NCBI GenBank assembly: GCA_024233545.1
Contig: JACKPL010000001.1
Span: forward strand, 1 to 64,000
From: a bacterium
Lineage (GTDB): Bacteria > Auribacterota > Auribacteria > Auribacterales > Auribacteraceae
Reading direction: 5' to 3'
DNA length: 64,000 nt
Below, one piece after another: positions 1 through 15,000 of the stretch; positions within the stretch are counted from its first letter, which is position 1; the number at the start of each line of letters is the position of its first letter. The notes under the pieces are model-generated. The model saw only the letters and a list, made by a program, of their open reading frames with translations. It was not told the DNA's origin and did not search any database. The position numbers and the translations under genes are program-made.

Positions 1-1
1 A

Positions 2-3000
2 GAAGAAATCCGCAAAATGTTCAATGGACATCTTGCTGTGACACGTACCGCATTAAGCACAAAAGTTATGCTTTTCGATGAACAGAAACACGATATAAAC
101 GATATTCTTGATACAGGGCTTCTTGCCGCAGAATATGAAGTAATTCAAAAACCCATCGCTCACAGTTATGTAAAAGAAAAAACACTCGAAACCTTACTGC
201 GACAATACGAACAGGCGTTGCTTAATGATGAACCTGATGTTGTACTTGGCGGAATGATGACCGAAATATTAGCTGAATCAATCCTTTATGATTCAGTCAA
301 TATTCGCGATATTTTGATTTTTGAGGGCAACGACCATTTTAAACGGGCTGTCAACCATATCATTCGTGTTCAGCCCCAACAATCGGTTTCTGTGACTTTT
401 CGTGTCGGCGGAGACGAATACGGCAAGATTGTTTGGAATGCGGCTTTAAAACAATTGAAAATTTTCCGGTTCGATGGAAATAATGTGGGCGGCACTAGCC
501 GGCAGTGGTGCATTGGTATTGGTGATAAACTCATTGAGGAGTCTCTCAGGATTATTTCCGAAACCAAAAACATTGAAACAGACTTATTTGACAACGCACA
601 GGCATTTTTTAACGATATGCGCCAACGTCCGTATACGCTGAGCGAAAAAGAATACGCCCTTATGCTTCAGCGCAAACAAGAGGGAATGGATATCCTCATC
701 ATCGACGAGAAAGAAGATTCAGTACGGTTTGCCGATTTCTGGCAATATAGTTCCAGTGAATTTCAAACGATTACTGCTCAAAAAGCCGCGGTAATTCTAC
801 GGTTTAGAAATGGAAATTCGCAATTAGTTAAATTTCCTGATATCAGCTTGCCGTATCCAATCGAAAAGGCTTCTGAAGAGTTTCGTATAGAAAATATCAG
901 CCCGCAAGGCCAACGGATAACGTTTCTCCATGAAAACTTGCAAGCTGACCCATCGAATATCGAAGAACGGTTTACGCCGGTGAACTTCAATATGATACAT
1001 TTTAAAGTGCGCAAAACAGAAGACGGATTCGCACTTCGTCTCGACGACCCGTCCATCGGAGAGCCCTTCGAAGTGCAAATTACTCAGCAGGATGTTGAAC
1101 AGTCAAAAACCATCGATCTGACAGTTCCCGGATACGAAGACTCCATTAAAGTGCAGTTCAGTTATGATTTCTTGCGGAAAAATATACAAGTTTCAGGCAG
1201 AATTCTTGCCATTGATTCGGAACAGTTCCGAGAACTGCGAGATAAAACACTTCCCTCTCGAGGCGAAAAGTTTACGGAAAAAGACGGCGGGCTGGCGGTT
1301 CAGGTAACATCTCGTCCCATAATCAGCGCCGGTTTAGTGACGGTTGATGTGGGCAAAATAGATGATCGGTATCTCGACCGTGACGTTGCCGTTGTTCAAG
1401 GGCGTGCCGATAATGCCGCCGACCATGCCAAAGAAACAGTCAAACTCCAGCAAGTACTCGGACAGGATATCGGCGGCACATGGTTTCTCGAAGCAAAACG
1501 TTTGGATGGCGCCGATAAGATTATGGAGTCATTTGCAGAACTTACTCCCACCGCAATCGATATGTACAGTGCCGGTTTTGTTATCAACCGCGCATTGCAG
1601 GATGCTCAAGCCCGTCAGCCGGAACAAAACCTCAGGATAGTGCGCAATGAGTTTTATCAGCTTATTACTTCCAATGATAGAGTATTTATTAAACGAGGCT
1701 TGAATCAGCGCATCGATACTCTTCAGAGTTTAAAATTTAAGCGGTACAGCGGGCACCCTTTAACGATGGACGATAAGACCATAATTATGGATATCCTCGA
1801 CCGCATCGGATCCACTCTCTATGAGGATCAGGAAGATTTTGTGTTGGCGCGCAATGCTATTGCGTTGTGGGCGACAAATGTTTCCGGAGACGAATTTTTA
1901 CGTACCGTTGCCCTTGAAAACCTGCGCCGGCTTAATAGCCAACTGATTGTGATTACTGAAGGAACCCACATTGGGAGGCCGCGCGATATAAAACGTACAG
2001 AATGGGCTTTTGCGGTCAACCCTAATTATTATGATACAGAAAGCGAATTTTACAAAAGATGGCAAGAAGAAGCCACTGGCGCAATTGGAAATATTATTGC
2101 AATCCTAAGAAAAACCAGCATTGTCAAAGATTCCCTTTTCATACTGCACGGGCTCGGCCCGGTCGCTGACCGTGATATCAAAGATATTCAAATGGAATAT
2201 TTAAGTTCTACTGCCGATGTTGAGTCGCACATTATTACGGTTTCGTTTACCGATTCAACCATTGAACCGCTTCAATTTGTTTTGAACAGAAAAATAACCG
2301 CGCTGGAAGGTTCATATATCGACATTGAGCGGAGAGGAATAAATCAATTGATAGCGCATGGCATTGGCGCAGAGAATAATCCCGTTCCGCAAATCGGCGT
2401 TGTAGTCACTGCCGCTCAACCGAGTGATACCGCGGAATATTATTTTACTGAAGGGCTGAATGTCGGTATTCCGTTTGCCGGGGTCGGAGAAGGCGATACG
2501 TACAAAGGGCTTGTACGGCAAACCGTCGGCGAACCGTCTTTGTATTATGTTACCCGTTTAACCGGATTGATTAACACCGTATCCCGCTCGTTCTTCACGC
2601 ATTATCTTAATACTGATGCACGATGGTTTTATTCTGATATCAAGCCGGAAAATATCATGGTTCTTACTAATGAAGATGGTAGTGAAACAGCAGTTTTTAG
2701 CGATATGAATAAACGGTTTGTTATTGAATCAGACGAGGCAGACGCGTTTCAAGTTCTCGTTGCTTTAAAAAATATGCTCTTTGATCAAATGCTTGGTGAA
2801 CTCGAAGAAGGAAATGAAGTCGAAAAAACATTGGCTCAACTCAATGACGGCGATATACATGAAACGCTCTTTAATTCAATACTGGACGGAATATATAGCC
2901 TTGATTTAGTTGCAGCGCGCGAATTTACCGCTATCGCTATGCAGGGCGTAATGATGATCCTTTTGGAGCATAGTGGCAAATCACCCGATACGGTAATCGA

Positions 3001-6000
3001 TTTTCCTTCAGGGAGAATGACTCTTTCCGAACTTGCGCTTCTTAGAGAAATGCTGTTAAGTAAATTCCATTCAACAACAGCATCCGTTACAGTTGGAGCC
3101 GGAAGTATTTCACCTGAAACTATAACAAATCTTGCACAACTGGGTGTCTCGCATCCCGTAACTCCTTATCAGTTTTTTGGCAGGAGCAGTGCTGTTCTCG
3201 ATATGATAAACCGCGGCAATGTTGCCAACGATGTGCTTAGAAATGTCAATATTGCCAATATCGGCATCCGTGCCGCTAGCAATGAACCGATTGTTCATCG
3301 GACGATCAATGCCGCAGTGGATAATGGGTTGCTGGTTTTGCATGGCGAACTTCGAGGAAAATCCATTTTTCTTGTTGGCGGCAATAATCTTATGGAGCTG
3401 GCTCCCGGCCAGACAGGCCATGGGGGCATTAAACGCAATGCGGTATATATTGCGCGCGGTTCTGTGGTAAATCCTCAAACAGGAGAACTCGATACTGTTC
3501 GCCTCGTTCAACTTGCCGAACACGAGTCTATTGAAATTCAGCTATGGCAGGAAAAAGCCATCGAAATATACCGAAGCGGAGAGTTCAGGGATTTACTCGA
3601 AGCAGGGTTTTTACAAATCGGGCAAGACCAGCGTGACTTAATTCAGCGTGACAAAGATACGCCGGAAATGCTCGATATCGACCAAACAATTTTATCGCTT
3701 GAAGACAAAAGGGAACAATGGCACGCATATCAAAATGAGTTGTATAAAAATCATCAGGAATCATTGAAAAATTGGGATACCCTTACTGCAACGCAGAGGG
3801 AAACCGTCTGGCAAGAGTTGTCGCCATGGATGCGGCGTGAACTGCGGAAAATAGTAAGAGCATGGATACAAGCGCACCCGTCAGATGCGCAGAATACTGC
3901 GGTTCAGTTTCATGCATTAGCTGAGCAGATTGCTCCTGCAGAATTTTTCTTCGAATCGGAACCTGATATAGAAGTTCCTGATGCAAAACAGTCCCCTGTT
4001 TTGCAGGTTGTACCCTCTTCTGTTACGTTTGAGACTTTATTGTCGCAATTATATTTAACTGATATTAACAATGATGCAGGAATCGCGGCGATTGTTCGGC
4101 AATTTCAAGTTGCGTTAAAAGGTTTTTCTAATACGCAAATGGCACAGGCTGTCAAAGTGATTGACAACCAGATACGGATTATCGACCGTTTTGCAGAGCA
4201 AAAAGGGGGTATCGCACCACTTAAAGAACTCAGTACCGCTCTCCATGAAAGGGTGAGTTCGGATGTTGTATCGTTCAATCAGGAAGCAGTAAGAGAAATT
4301 GCTCAATCGCTTAACCGGCGTAAGAATCTTAATCCGGCTCAGCTTAACGATTTGCGGAATATACTCGGCAGATCGAATGTTATGACGTTATTTGATAATA
4401 TGCTTTTTGTCCGGCGCTTGATAAATAACCCTGAATTGCTCGATTCCATTGAACCGGAATTGTTGAATAAAATTGCTGTAGCTTTGAATTTGTTTCTTGT
4501 CTCAAAAGTTGCTTCAGCGCTTCATTTAGGTAAAACGGAAAAATTCGATTCTATTCAAGAAAGTTTAACGGCAATACGCCGAATCTTTCCTGTGTTGGCG
4601 AACAATATGGTACAGCGCGGTGATTTTGAAATGGTTTTTCAACTGACAAACGCGCTGAATACCGCTGAATCTTCTTTACCCACGATCGAACTCGAGTCCG
4701 CCGATGGGCTTAAGGCATCGGAAATCCGTAGTATATTATCAGGCTATAAAAGAATTCTTAACTTATTAGTCAACACTAATATTGCGGATATCGGTTTGCA
4801 GGCGTCTCCGCATGTTGTCGTCAATCAGCGTATACGGCAAGCATTTTCTTCTGAAGACGGGTATGAGTATAAAGGTGTTGTGCACGGCAAAAAAGTGTAT
4901 GTTCTTAAAGGGCTTGATACCATTGACGGGCGCCAGCGCGGGCATGCCGGTTTAGCGCTTAATTCGATATACATAGCGGAAAATGCTTATTCGGAAGAAT
5001 TGGTCATGCACGAGATCGCCGAACTCAATCTATGGCAGAAAAAGGCTTTAGCTCTTTATAATGATGATTCTGACAATGTGCGGTCCGGGCGCATAATTGA
5101 TATAAATAAAACATGGGATGAGGATATGCCCAACAGTTTAACACAGCAGGAGCGCGAACAAATCCGTGACTTTCTGCGAAATAAGTGGATTCCTGAAAAT
5201 TTAGATGTGGCAATTCAGCTTGCTCGGGAGTTTCATGATGAAGCTAATCGCTTATCGCCAGTTCAACCCAATGCGGAAGTTATAGACGACAAAATAATAT
5301 TGCGGGATGCAATTCAGGAACTCTTCAGAGACAAAAACAGGCCATTTGAAGATTTACTGTCATTCGGCGCGGCACGGTTTGGTGCTCAGCCCATAGAAAG
5401 CCTGCCGCTAACGGAATGGATTGACCCCGGACTGCTCAGTTGGTTTAAGATGCTCAACCAAGGGCGTTCTCCAGCTGTGCTGGTGTCGGTGGAAACGACA
5501 GACACCACTGCCGCTCGAGATCAGGAGATACAACGCTTAACAGCTCAGCTTGACCAGATTCCGGATGACGAATACGTTGCATTGATGATTTTTACTAATC
5601 AGAACGGCAAAAAGAACCATCGCATTTTTATCGACAGGGCAGGATACATCAAAGAAAACGGCGTATTTTCGTTTTATTATCCGGGTATAATGCGAAGCAT
5701 GTACGGAAGCAGTATCAATATCTCGGAATTCTATCTCGATTTCAGTTATAATCCGCAAGCTCAGGCGATTCACCTCGATGTTATGAATGTCGGAAGAGAA
5801 TACAGTAATACGCTTCAAGGCAAAGGATTGGCGGAACGGACATTTCAAAACATTGTAACAATAGTAAGAAATTATTATCCCGGTATGATTGTTGCCGATG
5901 CGATCAGCGGGAGAGTGTCGCAGTGGCTACGCGAATACTTCGATACGAAAAAAGCCACAAAACAAGATTATGATGAACGAATTGCACCGGTTTTCGGACA

Positions 6001-9000
6001 GTATACATTCGATCCGATTCTTGAAGACAATCTGCCGGCTATCCCCATTCCAACCCCTCTTCCTTCAGATGGGCTGGTAATCGGCACTATTGCTCCTCTT
6101 ACCCCTGCAGAAACTGCGCGCCAGCCTCTTGCGCGCATCGTCAGTAATCAAGGAGAAACGTTTGTGTTTCTCGAACAACTCGCGCACCGCGACCGCGCAG
6201 TATATGCCGGTTTAGCAAGCGGCGAAGTTTTTGCGGTGTCTGCGTCTGAAGCGGCGCATCAATTAACAAAACTCCGTTTGTTCCGGTTGTATGGTTCACA
6301 GGTGCTCGGTTTAGATTATGTGCAGATTGCATCTAATGACCTAGCGCGGTGGGTAATGGATAACTTTAATGCGGATGGTTCTGTAAATCCTGTTTTCTCA
6401 CAGTTGAACGAACAAATAGAACGTCTTGCCCAACAAGCACAGCGAGCAATTGCGCAAACCGGGCTTGATACGGTCGATCCGGCTGAATTAAGTTTAACTC
6501 AAATCGACCAGATTTCCGATGCGGTTAATACGGTGATTGCGCAAAGCGAATTCAGTCAATTATATGATATGCCATCTGTTATAAGCCCTCAGCAATTAGA
6601 TACTGCTATCAGCGATTTAATTATGATGCCCGATACTCAGCCGGATCAAAAACTGCTCCACATCCTCGGTATTCTTCACCCGTTGCGTATCCAGCATCAA
6701 TTTGATGATAATGCGGAAGACATTATACTCCTGCTTAAAGATTTATACACTCTTCAGTATTCAACCCGCGGTCAATTTGTAAATATTCGCAGTGAACTTG
6801 CATGGTGGGCAGAAAATAGCGTTAACGAACGGGTTCTGCAGTATGCGCAAGCTCTCTTTAGGAACTTTGATCAAACATTACAGCGGTTTGCCGGTTTTAC
6901 CCTCGATGCCGCAAAAATTAAAGACGGGCACAATGTATCTCAGTCGCCCTACACCACAGATTATTTTGTCGAATCAATGATAGTAGACAGCGTAACGGGG
7001 CAACCGGTAAACAGAGGCGAAGTAACCAAAGAACAAATAGATGCCGGGCAATATACGGTAGAAAGCCTGAGCATAGGGCAAGAAATTTTTTCTGATTTAC
7101 AGCAGATTCTAAGCAAGACTGATAGTATTCCGCGTAATTTATTTGTACTGCATGGCATTTCCGTTACTCCTGAGCAAATCGAGGAAGTCAGGGTGCGTTT
7201 TCTTGGACAAGGTTCCTATAAAGAAGCGCATCAAATTGATGTTGACATCACAGGAGTTGGCACACGCAGTTTTGTTATTTTAAAACACCAATTATCCAGT
7301 CCAAGCGATACATTTTCAGGAAACGCACTGCAACGGGAAATGCAAACGTTTGCTCTGCTTAATCCTGTTGACCGAGAGACAATAACCCCTCAACTCGGTC
7401 AAATTGTATCCAATAGCCAGCTGAGACAGCAGGTTCCGGATTTAAAAGTTACTGCATACTTTAATACAGTATCATTGGCACAAGGAGAAGAAGCGCTTAC
7501 TCGCGACGGGCTTAAAGGTTATTTAATTCAACGCGGCAAGGAGTCGGATGCGGATTATGTCAAACGAATGGATGCCGCTATTGCCGCTATTGCCGCTATA
7601 TATCATCAGACTTACATCAATTCGGATCAGCAATGGATTAACGGCGACCTCAACTTTGAAAATATTTTTCTGGGGGAACAAGCCGGAAGAACGCATGCGC
7701 AAATCATTGATATGGGCGAACGAGCCCTTATTCGTGCGGCGTTTGACCCATTGGTATTCATGATTATTTTATTGCAAGACGGCATCGCAAATGATTTATC
7801 AGGAAAAAGCAAAGAGCTCTATTCAAAAAACTTTACCTTAGATCGTGTCCTTGACCGTATCGTTGAAGCAATTCTCGATCAAGGGATTGTTTCCGGTACA
7901 CAGTATCTTGCGCGGGCACAACAGCAACTAAGCGCGTTTCTTGAATCAACCCGTGATACGAATTTTAATTATCGCGTAGGGTATTTTGAATTGAACGTAA
8001 AAGAACTGATCACCCTTAACCAATATCTAAAAAGTGTTTTGCGCAATCAGCGGTTTGTTACGGCTATCGATACATGGAATGTAGACCAATCTATAGCGGG
8101 TGAAAATGTTGTGCTTGAAGGTGTGGCAAATACTGCGCTGGATGAACAAATTCAAACAGAATTTGGTGTTCAAGAAACCATTGTTTCTCCACAGCCTCCC
8201 ATCACTTTTAACACAGGGGATAGTACATCGGATGAAAATATGACGGCTGTTCTTTCATCACAGTTTAACCCGTTTTTCTTTCAGCAACTTGGCGTAGATG
8301 CAAACCAAGTGCGTGCCGGCCCTCGCATTGTTTTACCCGATTCGCCACTGCCGGTTTCCATTTTTTATTCGGATTCCATTGGTGATAGCGATATGGCGCT
8401 GTTCGCCGGAATTGCGGCAAATAGTATTCTGGCGGTTGATGTGCCGACAATGGCTGTTCAGCTGGCAAAATTGCGGTTGTGGCAATTATTCGCCGGCAAT
8501 TTTCTCAACCTTTCTCCAGATCAAATAGCACAAGGCGAATTGGATAACTGGTTTAAAAACAATATCGGCGTCGATGGTTTACAAAGCCCGTTTCTTAAAG
8601 CAGTATCGAACACAATCGATTCAATAGCACAAACCGCCGTACAAAAAATCGCAGATGCAGGATTAAGTTCGGTAGCCGTTGCCGACTTATCCATCGCTCA
8701 ACAGGAGCAGATATCACGCATTGTCAGCCTCATTGTTCAGAACAGTTCTCTTCTATCAATTATCTCTAAACAGATTCCGCTTTCTCCTATCCAGATTTCC
8801 GAGATTCAAGCGCGAATACAATCTCCCGAAACAGCGGCGGCAGAAAAAACCGAACTTGCGTTACGTGTTTTGCGCTCTATCCGCTCAAGAGTCAGCGAAG
8901 CAGGTATGGAAGATACTGCAAAAACGCTTTTGCGGTCTATTGCCTCGATACGTTATGAAAACGACAAGCAATTCCATATGATTCGCCGCGAATTAGTGTG

Positions 9001-12000
9001 GTGGGAAAGCAACAGCACAAATGCCGGCTTATCCCGATTAGCGGCAGAATTATTCGATACTTTTGACGCAACAGTGCATTTCCCCGGTTTTTTCCTTAAC
9101 AGCGCTCTAGTGCAAGATATTAAGCCGGAACAAGAATCGGATTATTTCGGAAAAGGCCCCTTTACCGTTACGGAATTTCATGAGGATTTCAGTACAGGGG
9201 TATTCAGAAATATTCCCGTACAAAAAAATCTCGGGCCGGAACTATTTAATGAAATCCGGCGCGTCTTGACGGAAACGGATATTATACCGCGCAACCTTTT
9301 TACACTCTATGGAATAAAAAATATCCGTCCGGAAGATATTACTTCTATTTCTATTAGTTATCTTGGGATGGGATATTTTAAAGAAGCGCATAGAATCAAT
9401 GTTGAGGTTTCTATTGAAGGAGTGGGCAGAACCTCGTTTGTGCTTATTAAACCACGCACTATACCTAAACGAGCTCTTGAGTTTTCAGAAAAAGAATTTA
9501 CTAAAGAAATGAAACGGCTCATTTTATCCAATGGAGAAGACGCGGCAATCGCCGATGTGCCACTAGTGGGAGAACTCAAAAAGCAAAATGACTTAACTCA
9601 AGAAGTTTCCGGTTTGCGGCATATTAAGTTTTTCTCGACGGTTTCGCTTGTTGATGGTGTTCAGCTTGTGGATGAATCCGGACAATCAGGAGCGCTTTTC
9701 GTTAAAGATTCAGAAACTCCTGAACAGTATAAAGCGCGCATTGAATCAATAGTGAATGCGTTTATAGAGAATTATTTCAATTTATACGAAAATGCCGATG
9801 AAGCTATTATTGTTGATGACTCTAACCCTGCAAATTATATTGTCACGCAACGACAAGACGGCTCCTATCATGTGAATCTTATAGATGTGGGCGTTACGAC
9901 GTCGGTGAAAAACACATTTGACCCGATAGCATTTTTAACCTTTTTTATAGTTAACCATCTCCCTACAAAACTTTCAGCCGAATCTTCAGGACTGTACAAA
10001 ACGGTGTTTACCCACGAACATGTCGTAAACCTGATTATTAACGGTATACTCAAGCGAGGCGTATTCGATGGGTTGACATATTTAATGTCCGCCCGAGAAA
10101 GCATACAGGATGTGCGTAAAGATAGTCCAGAATATGTCTATCTTGTAGGCAATTATCCCGTTAGCGGAGTAGTGCTCGATTTAATTGCAACGAAGATTTC
10201 AAACCTATTACCGCCAAAACAGCAGGCAACTTCGGGCAAAGTACTGCAGTTTCCTGCTCAAGGCACTCAAGAGGAAGACCTATTTGCAGATGAATTTTTC
10301 CAAGATCGGCTTGCCGCCGATTTTACACCGCCCAAAGGAATTGAGCCAAAAGATACATCGGATGATAACAAAAACCTTGCGCGGCGCGGAGTACAAGACA
10401 GAGTCGATGCCGTACTGAAACAAAATATTGAAGCAGGGAATGCAGTAAGAGTGCAGTTACGCTCTCTTGTTCAAGGCACAGAAACTCAGCCGGCGCACCA
10501 GCCCGAAGAATTTGTTAAAAATATTTTCTTTGTGCGCCGGACAATTGATGGGCGAACAATTGATATCCCAGTCGATTCGTATACCCTTGTAGACCGGTTG
10601 TCCAAACTGTTCGGTGAAATAAACGCAGATGCAAAAGAAAACTTACGGCTTCAAATTGCATCCGATTTTGGGCGGGCAAGGTTACAAAAAGCGCTTACGC
10701 TTGCCTTTGAAATCCTTCAAAATTCCAAATATTCAGGGCAGTTTGCTCCGTTTTCATTAACAGTCCTAATGGATTGGGACGATATTTTTTATTCGGGGAA
10801 AGCCCTTGCTCATGTAGGTACAGAACGGCGTACGGTATACCTCAACCTCAATACGCTCCTTCACATTGCGGAACTTGATTTTAACGTACAGCCGAAAGCA
10901 AAGTATGCATTACAAGCGGTTATCGAACACGAATACCGCGATTACATCAGGAGTTTGCTCAATAAACCCAGAACGCAATTAACTCAGGAAGAACATGAAA
11001 TACTCCTTTCGAACGATCAGTTCTGGCTTGACGTTGTTCAAACCTACGGAGAACCGGACAAGAACACTGATTCGTCGCATCGCGATGATATCGGTGCCAT
11101 AGACCCCATTTATTTCGAGGGAGAGAAAATAACGTTTAAAGACGTAGAAAATGTTTGGACATCAATCGAACAGGCGGCGCAGTCTGCACAACATAGCGGC
11201 ACCAAGCAGTCAGAATACGGTTTAGTCGATACATTCCGTATCAGCGCCAAGGATATGCCGGTATTCGAAATCAGTGCGACTGCCCTCGAACAGCTCGGCG
11301 TAACAACGCCCGGTGCATTCCTCTCATTATTGAGTAAGGCGATTGCACTTGAGAAGAAGAAGGTGAAAACTGTTTTCCCCAATCCTTCTCTCCGTATTCA
11401 GATTGATTCTATCCCTGAATTTGTAAGAAAATATCTTGCGCCGCATGGAATCGATATTCGCAAAGTCGCTCCGCGCATATTGGAAGAACCGCTTGGTTTT
11501 ATCAGAGATATACCCCGCGTTAAGACGCTAATCGATGCCGCGATGCGTGCCAAAGAAGCTGAAAGCCAAGGTGCGGTTGTCGGAAGCGAAATAGGCATTC
11601 CCGACTATCAACAACTCAAAGGGATACTTGAAAAAGGGCTCCCGTCGGACTTTTTCATGGTATCGCCGGTTTTCAACGAGAAGCCGAGTCTGATTCAAGA
11701 AGTTATTCAGCATGCGCATAGTGAGAAATACCTGAACCGGCTTGTTATTATTGACGACGCATCATCCATGGAAGGCACTCGTGAAGCGCTGATGATGCTT
11801 AATGACCGGTTTACCATCAAAGACCTTGAACTTCACCGGTTCCAGCTCGAGCAAGACTTGATTTATCAAAAATTGACTGAAGCTCAGAAAGAAGGGTTGA
11901 AGCGGCGCATTAAGGCGGCGAAAGAAGCAATCGAGTATCGCAGAAATCCTTCTAATCCAGTATATAGTTTCCATTTGGTACTGCGTGAAAAGAACGGCAG

Positions 12001-15000
12001 GCGTACAGGCGCCATTCAGGAAACCATTCTCGGTTTGTATGCGATGAATCTTGTCGGCGATTATGCCGCAGGGTTCCCTGAAAAACTGTTTATCATGGAT
12101 GGCGATTCCTATATTCGCGGCAGAAACGTCATCCAACATCTCAAAGATGCCGCAAACCTCGTTGGGCAGGTAGATACCGACGGAAAACGAATCATTGCCA
12201 CCATCCTGCCTGTTTCTGTAAGTTACGGGTTGCCTGATTTTCGCTCGTTCTGGAAAGTACTTGATTATATCCGGTTTGCGTTTATCAGGTCATTAAGCGC
12301 ACATGGAGCTAAATCAGTTCCGGGAGGAGGCGGGGGATATTCTACTCCATACCTTATCCGGGCAATTTCACAACACTCAGGGATATTTGAAACGGATGAT
12401 GCGGAACTGTCCGCTATTTTACGGGCGAATCAAGGAACAAAATTTAAATTTTTTGCGCGCAAAACAATGCGTGTCATCACTGATATGCCGGAGACGTTGT
12501 CTGCACAATTTAAACAGGCTCGCAGATGGTCTGGGGGAATGCTGATTCTGCTCAGAAAATATCGGGACAATATGCCGAAAATATTTGGGCAAGCTCCGTG
12601 GGCTGTGCTCATTGCTGGACTTACCATATTAGGAATTTTTGCTACTCTCGGTTATTTAATGGGGTCGGTTCTTTTCACCACAAGTTTTGCATTTTCAACA
12701 CTGATTGATCTTTTTACTCCGCTTATGCCTATTTTCGGTGTGTTTACCTCAATGATAATTGGGGCAGTATTAGCGTGGGGCAAAGGGCAAACCAGGCAGG
12801 AAAAGATGATGGTTGTTTTGTTGTCGCCTTTGTTGGCAGTTGGTTTTGTCGGATTGAGTGTTTTCCCGTTGTTTGCCGAAGCTATTGAAACTGTCAAGTC
12901 GCTTGCATTTGAATTATTGGGATATGTGGGAAATAGACTGAAAAAATTCATTCCGGAAACAGTCCGTACTGCTTTTGTTGGGTTGCGCAATTGGATTGGC
13001 GATGCCGCCAGTGCATTTTCGTACAAGAAAAATCCGTTTGCACCGGCATATTATGTAGGGGCAGGAACATTGTTTACCGGTATCGTATCTGGTATTGTTG
13101 CATCGGTTATGAACAGTGGGTTTTCGCCGGAATTCGTTGTTATGGCATCGACGGCAACAGCGATCCTCTCTTCGCTCGGTACATTCAAACTGATGCAGGC
13201 GCTTGGTTTTAAACAGGCGTCAGCTCCTGACATTGAAGAGAAAGCAATCGCCGGGGCACCGACGCGAGCTTTTATTCCTGCCGATATACGAAGCGACAGC
13301 CGCCGGACACGCCCCACCGATACCAGTTTGGCGCGCAAGGAAGTAAATGAGCAAGACGTGCATCAGGAAATCCAAGACAAAATAAACGGTGGACGAGCTG
13401 TACGGTTACGATATCCCGATATCGCGTTGATAAATGAATTTCCCGGTGTTAATACCCGCGGGTTTGTCTTAGATACGATTCAAAGCGGATTCGGATTTAC
13501 TGATGAGCAAAACCCACCTGTTCGGCGTGCATTGCAGGATTTCTTATCGGAAGGAACGCGGTATAGCGATTTTCAGAACGGCATGGCAGTTCTTCAGGAT
13601 GTTATTGATGATATGGTCGGTTTGAAAGCTGGCGTTTTGCGCACAGACCGCAACCGGTTTTATGCAAAACTGTTTCATTCCGTTACTGTTTTGTTTGGGC
13701 ACGAAGGCGATTTCGGGTCGGGCTCTGTCCTTGCTCATGGTGGGAGAACGGGAGGCGTACTTGAAATGGGCGAGCGCGGTACGATATATATCCATTCAAA
13801 AGTATTTGAACATATCAGTTCACTTGCGCGCGATGACCGCCAATATGCACAAGCATTGCTCCGCGCATTATTCGAACATGAATTGCGCGATATTCTTCGT
13901 GAAGAGCATTTTGAAGATATCGGTGTTGTCGATCCAGTGCCCGACCCGCGCAATCCGGGACAGTTTATCGATTTTGAACAGCTGAATGTTTTCTGGTCGA
14001 AGATAGAACTTGCATTGATACACGATCGGTATAAAGAATTATCGGTTCAAACAATTACAGCGGCGAATGCGGAACAGATAGGGCAAGAGCTTAAAAAGCT
14101 TTCCACATTCATTCATTCCCGACAAGCGCACAAAGAATTTTTTGACCAAGCGCTCTTAGAACAAACGGTTAGTATGGCGGATCAATTGTTCGTTCAACTT
14201 GGCGAATACTATACAGAATACCTCATTGACTTTTTCCGTTCGGCACTCAGCACTGACCTCAGTACTCCTGATGCCGCCCAATCATTAGAAAGAGCGGCAC
14301 AGCAGGAAATTCGCCATATTCTCGGGATCATCCATCCCGACAGGGTTGCTAATATTAGCGAGTCGACCAAGAGAAACGCTGATCTTTATCCAGGCACGTT
14401 TAGTTCATCTCAAATGAAACAGCTTCGTACGGCATTGGGTAAATTAACCTCTGCTGAGCAGGCGAATCCAGCCGAGTTTGTATCGCTTATGAAACAGGTG
14501 TTTACCGGTGAAAAATTGGGTATTCGCCTCCTCACTGAAAATGCGGTTGTTATGCAGGTACGCATTGAAGGAGAGCAGGCCCGTCTTTCTAAACAACATG
14601 CGGTGATGCGCAACCAGCTTGCTCGTTTCCAAAGGGTATTAGCCAAAGCGCTTAACGATATTCATCGTGTGCCGGGGCAATTGCCTTTAGGGCAGTCTAT
14701 TTCCCGTTTGGAACAGTTGCGGGAAAAAACAGAACATTTTATCCGGAATAATGCCGGAGAATCAATCAGCGGGCTTGTTGAAGAATTTAACATTGTTATG
14801 GATACAGTCCGGCAATTAAGTTCTGCGCGTCTGACTGTTTTGCAGACACAGTTAGCGCAACCGAAAATTGTTTCTGCTGAAAATGAAGTGATCTCTGCGC
14901 AAAAAGAGCTTGTTAAATTAAATCACGGCCGTATGGAAGCGGTATTGTCTGTCTTAGAAATGTTTCTGCCGTCAGCTTCCGAAGAGGAACAAACGCCGGT

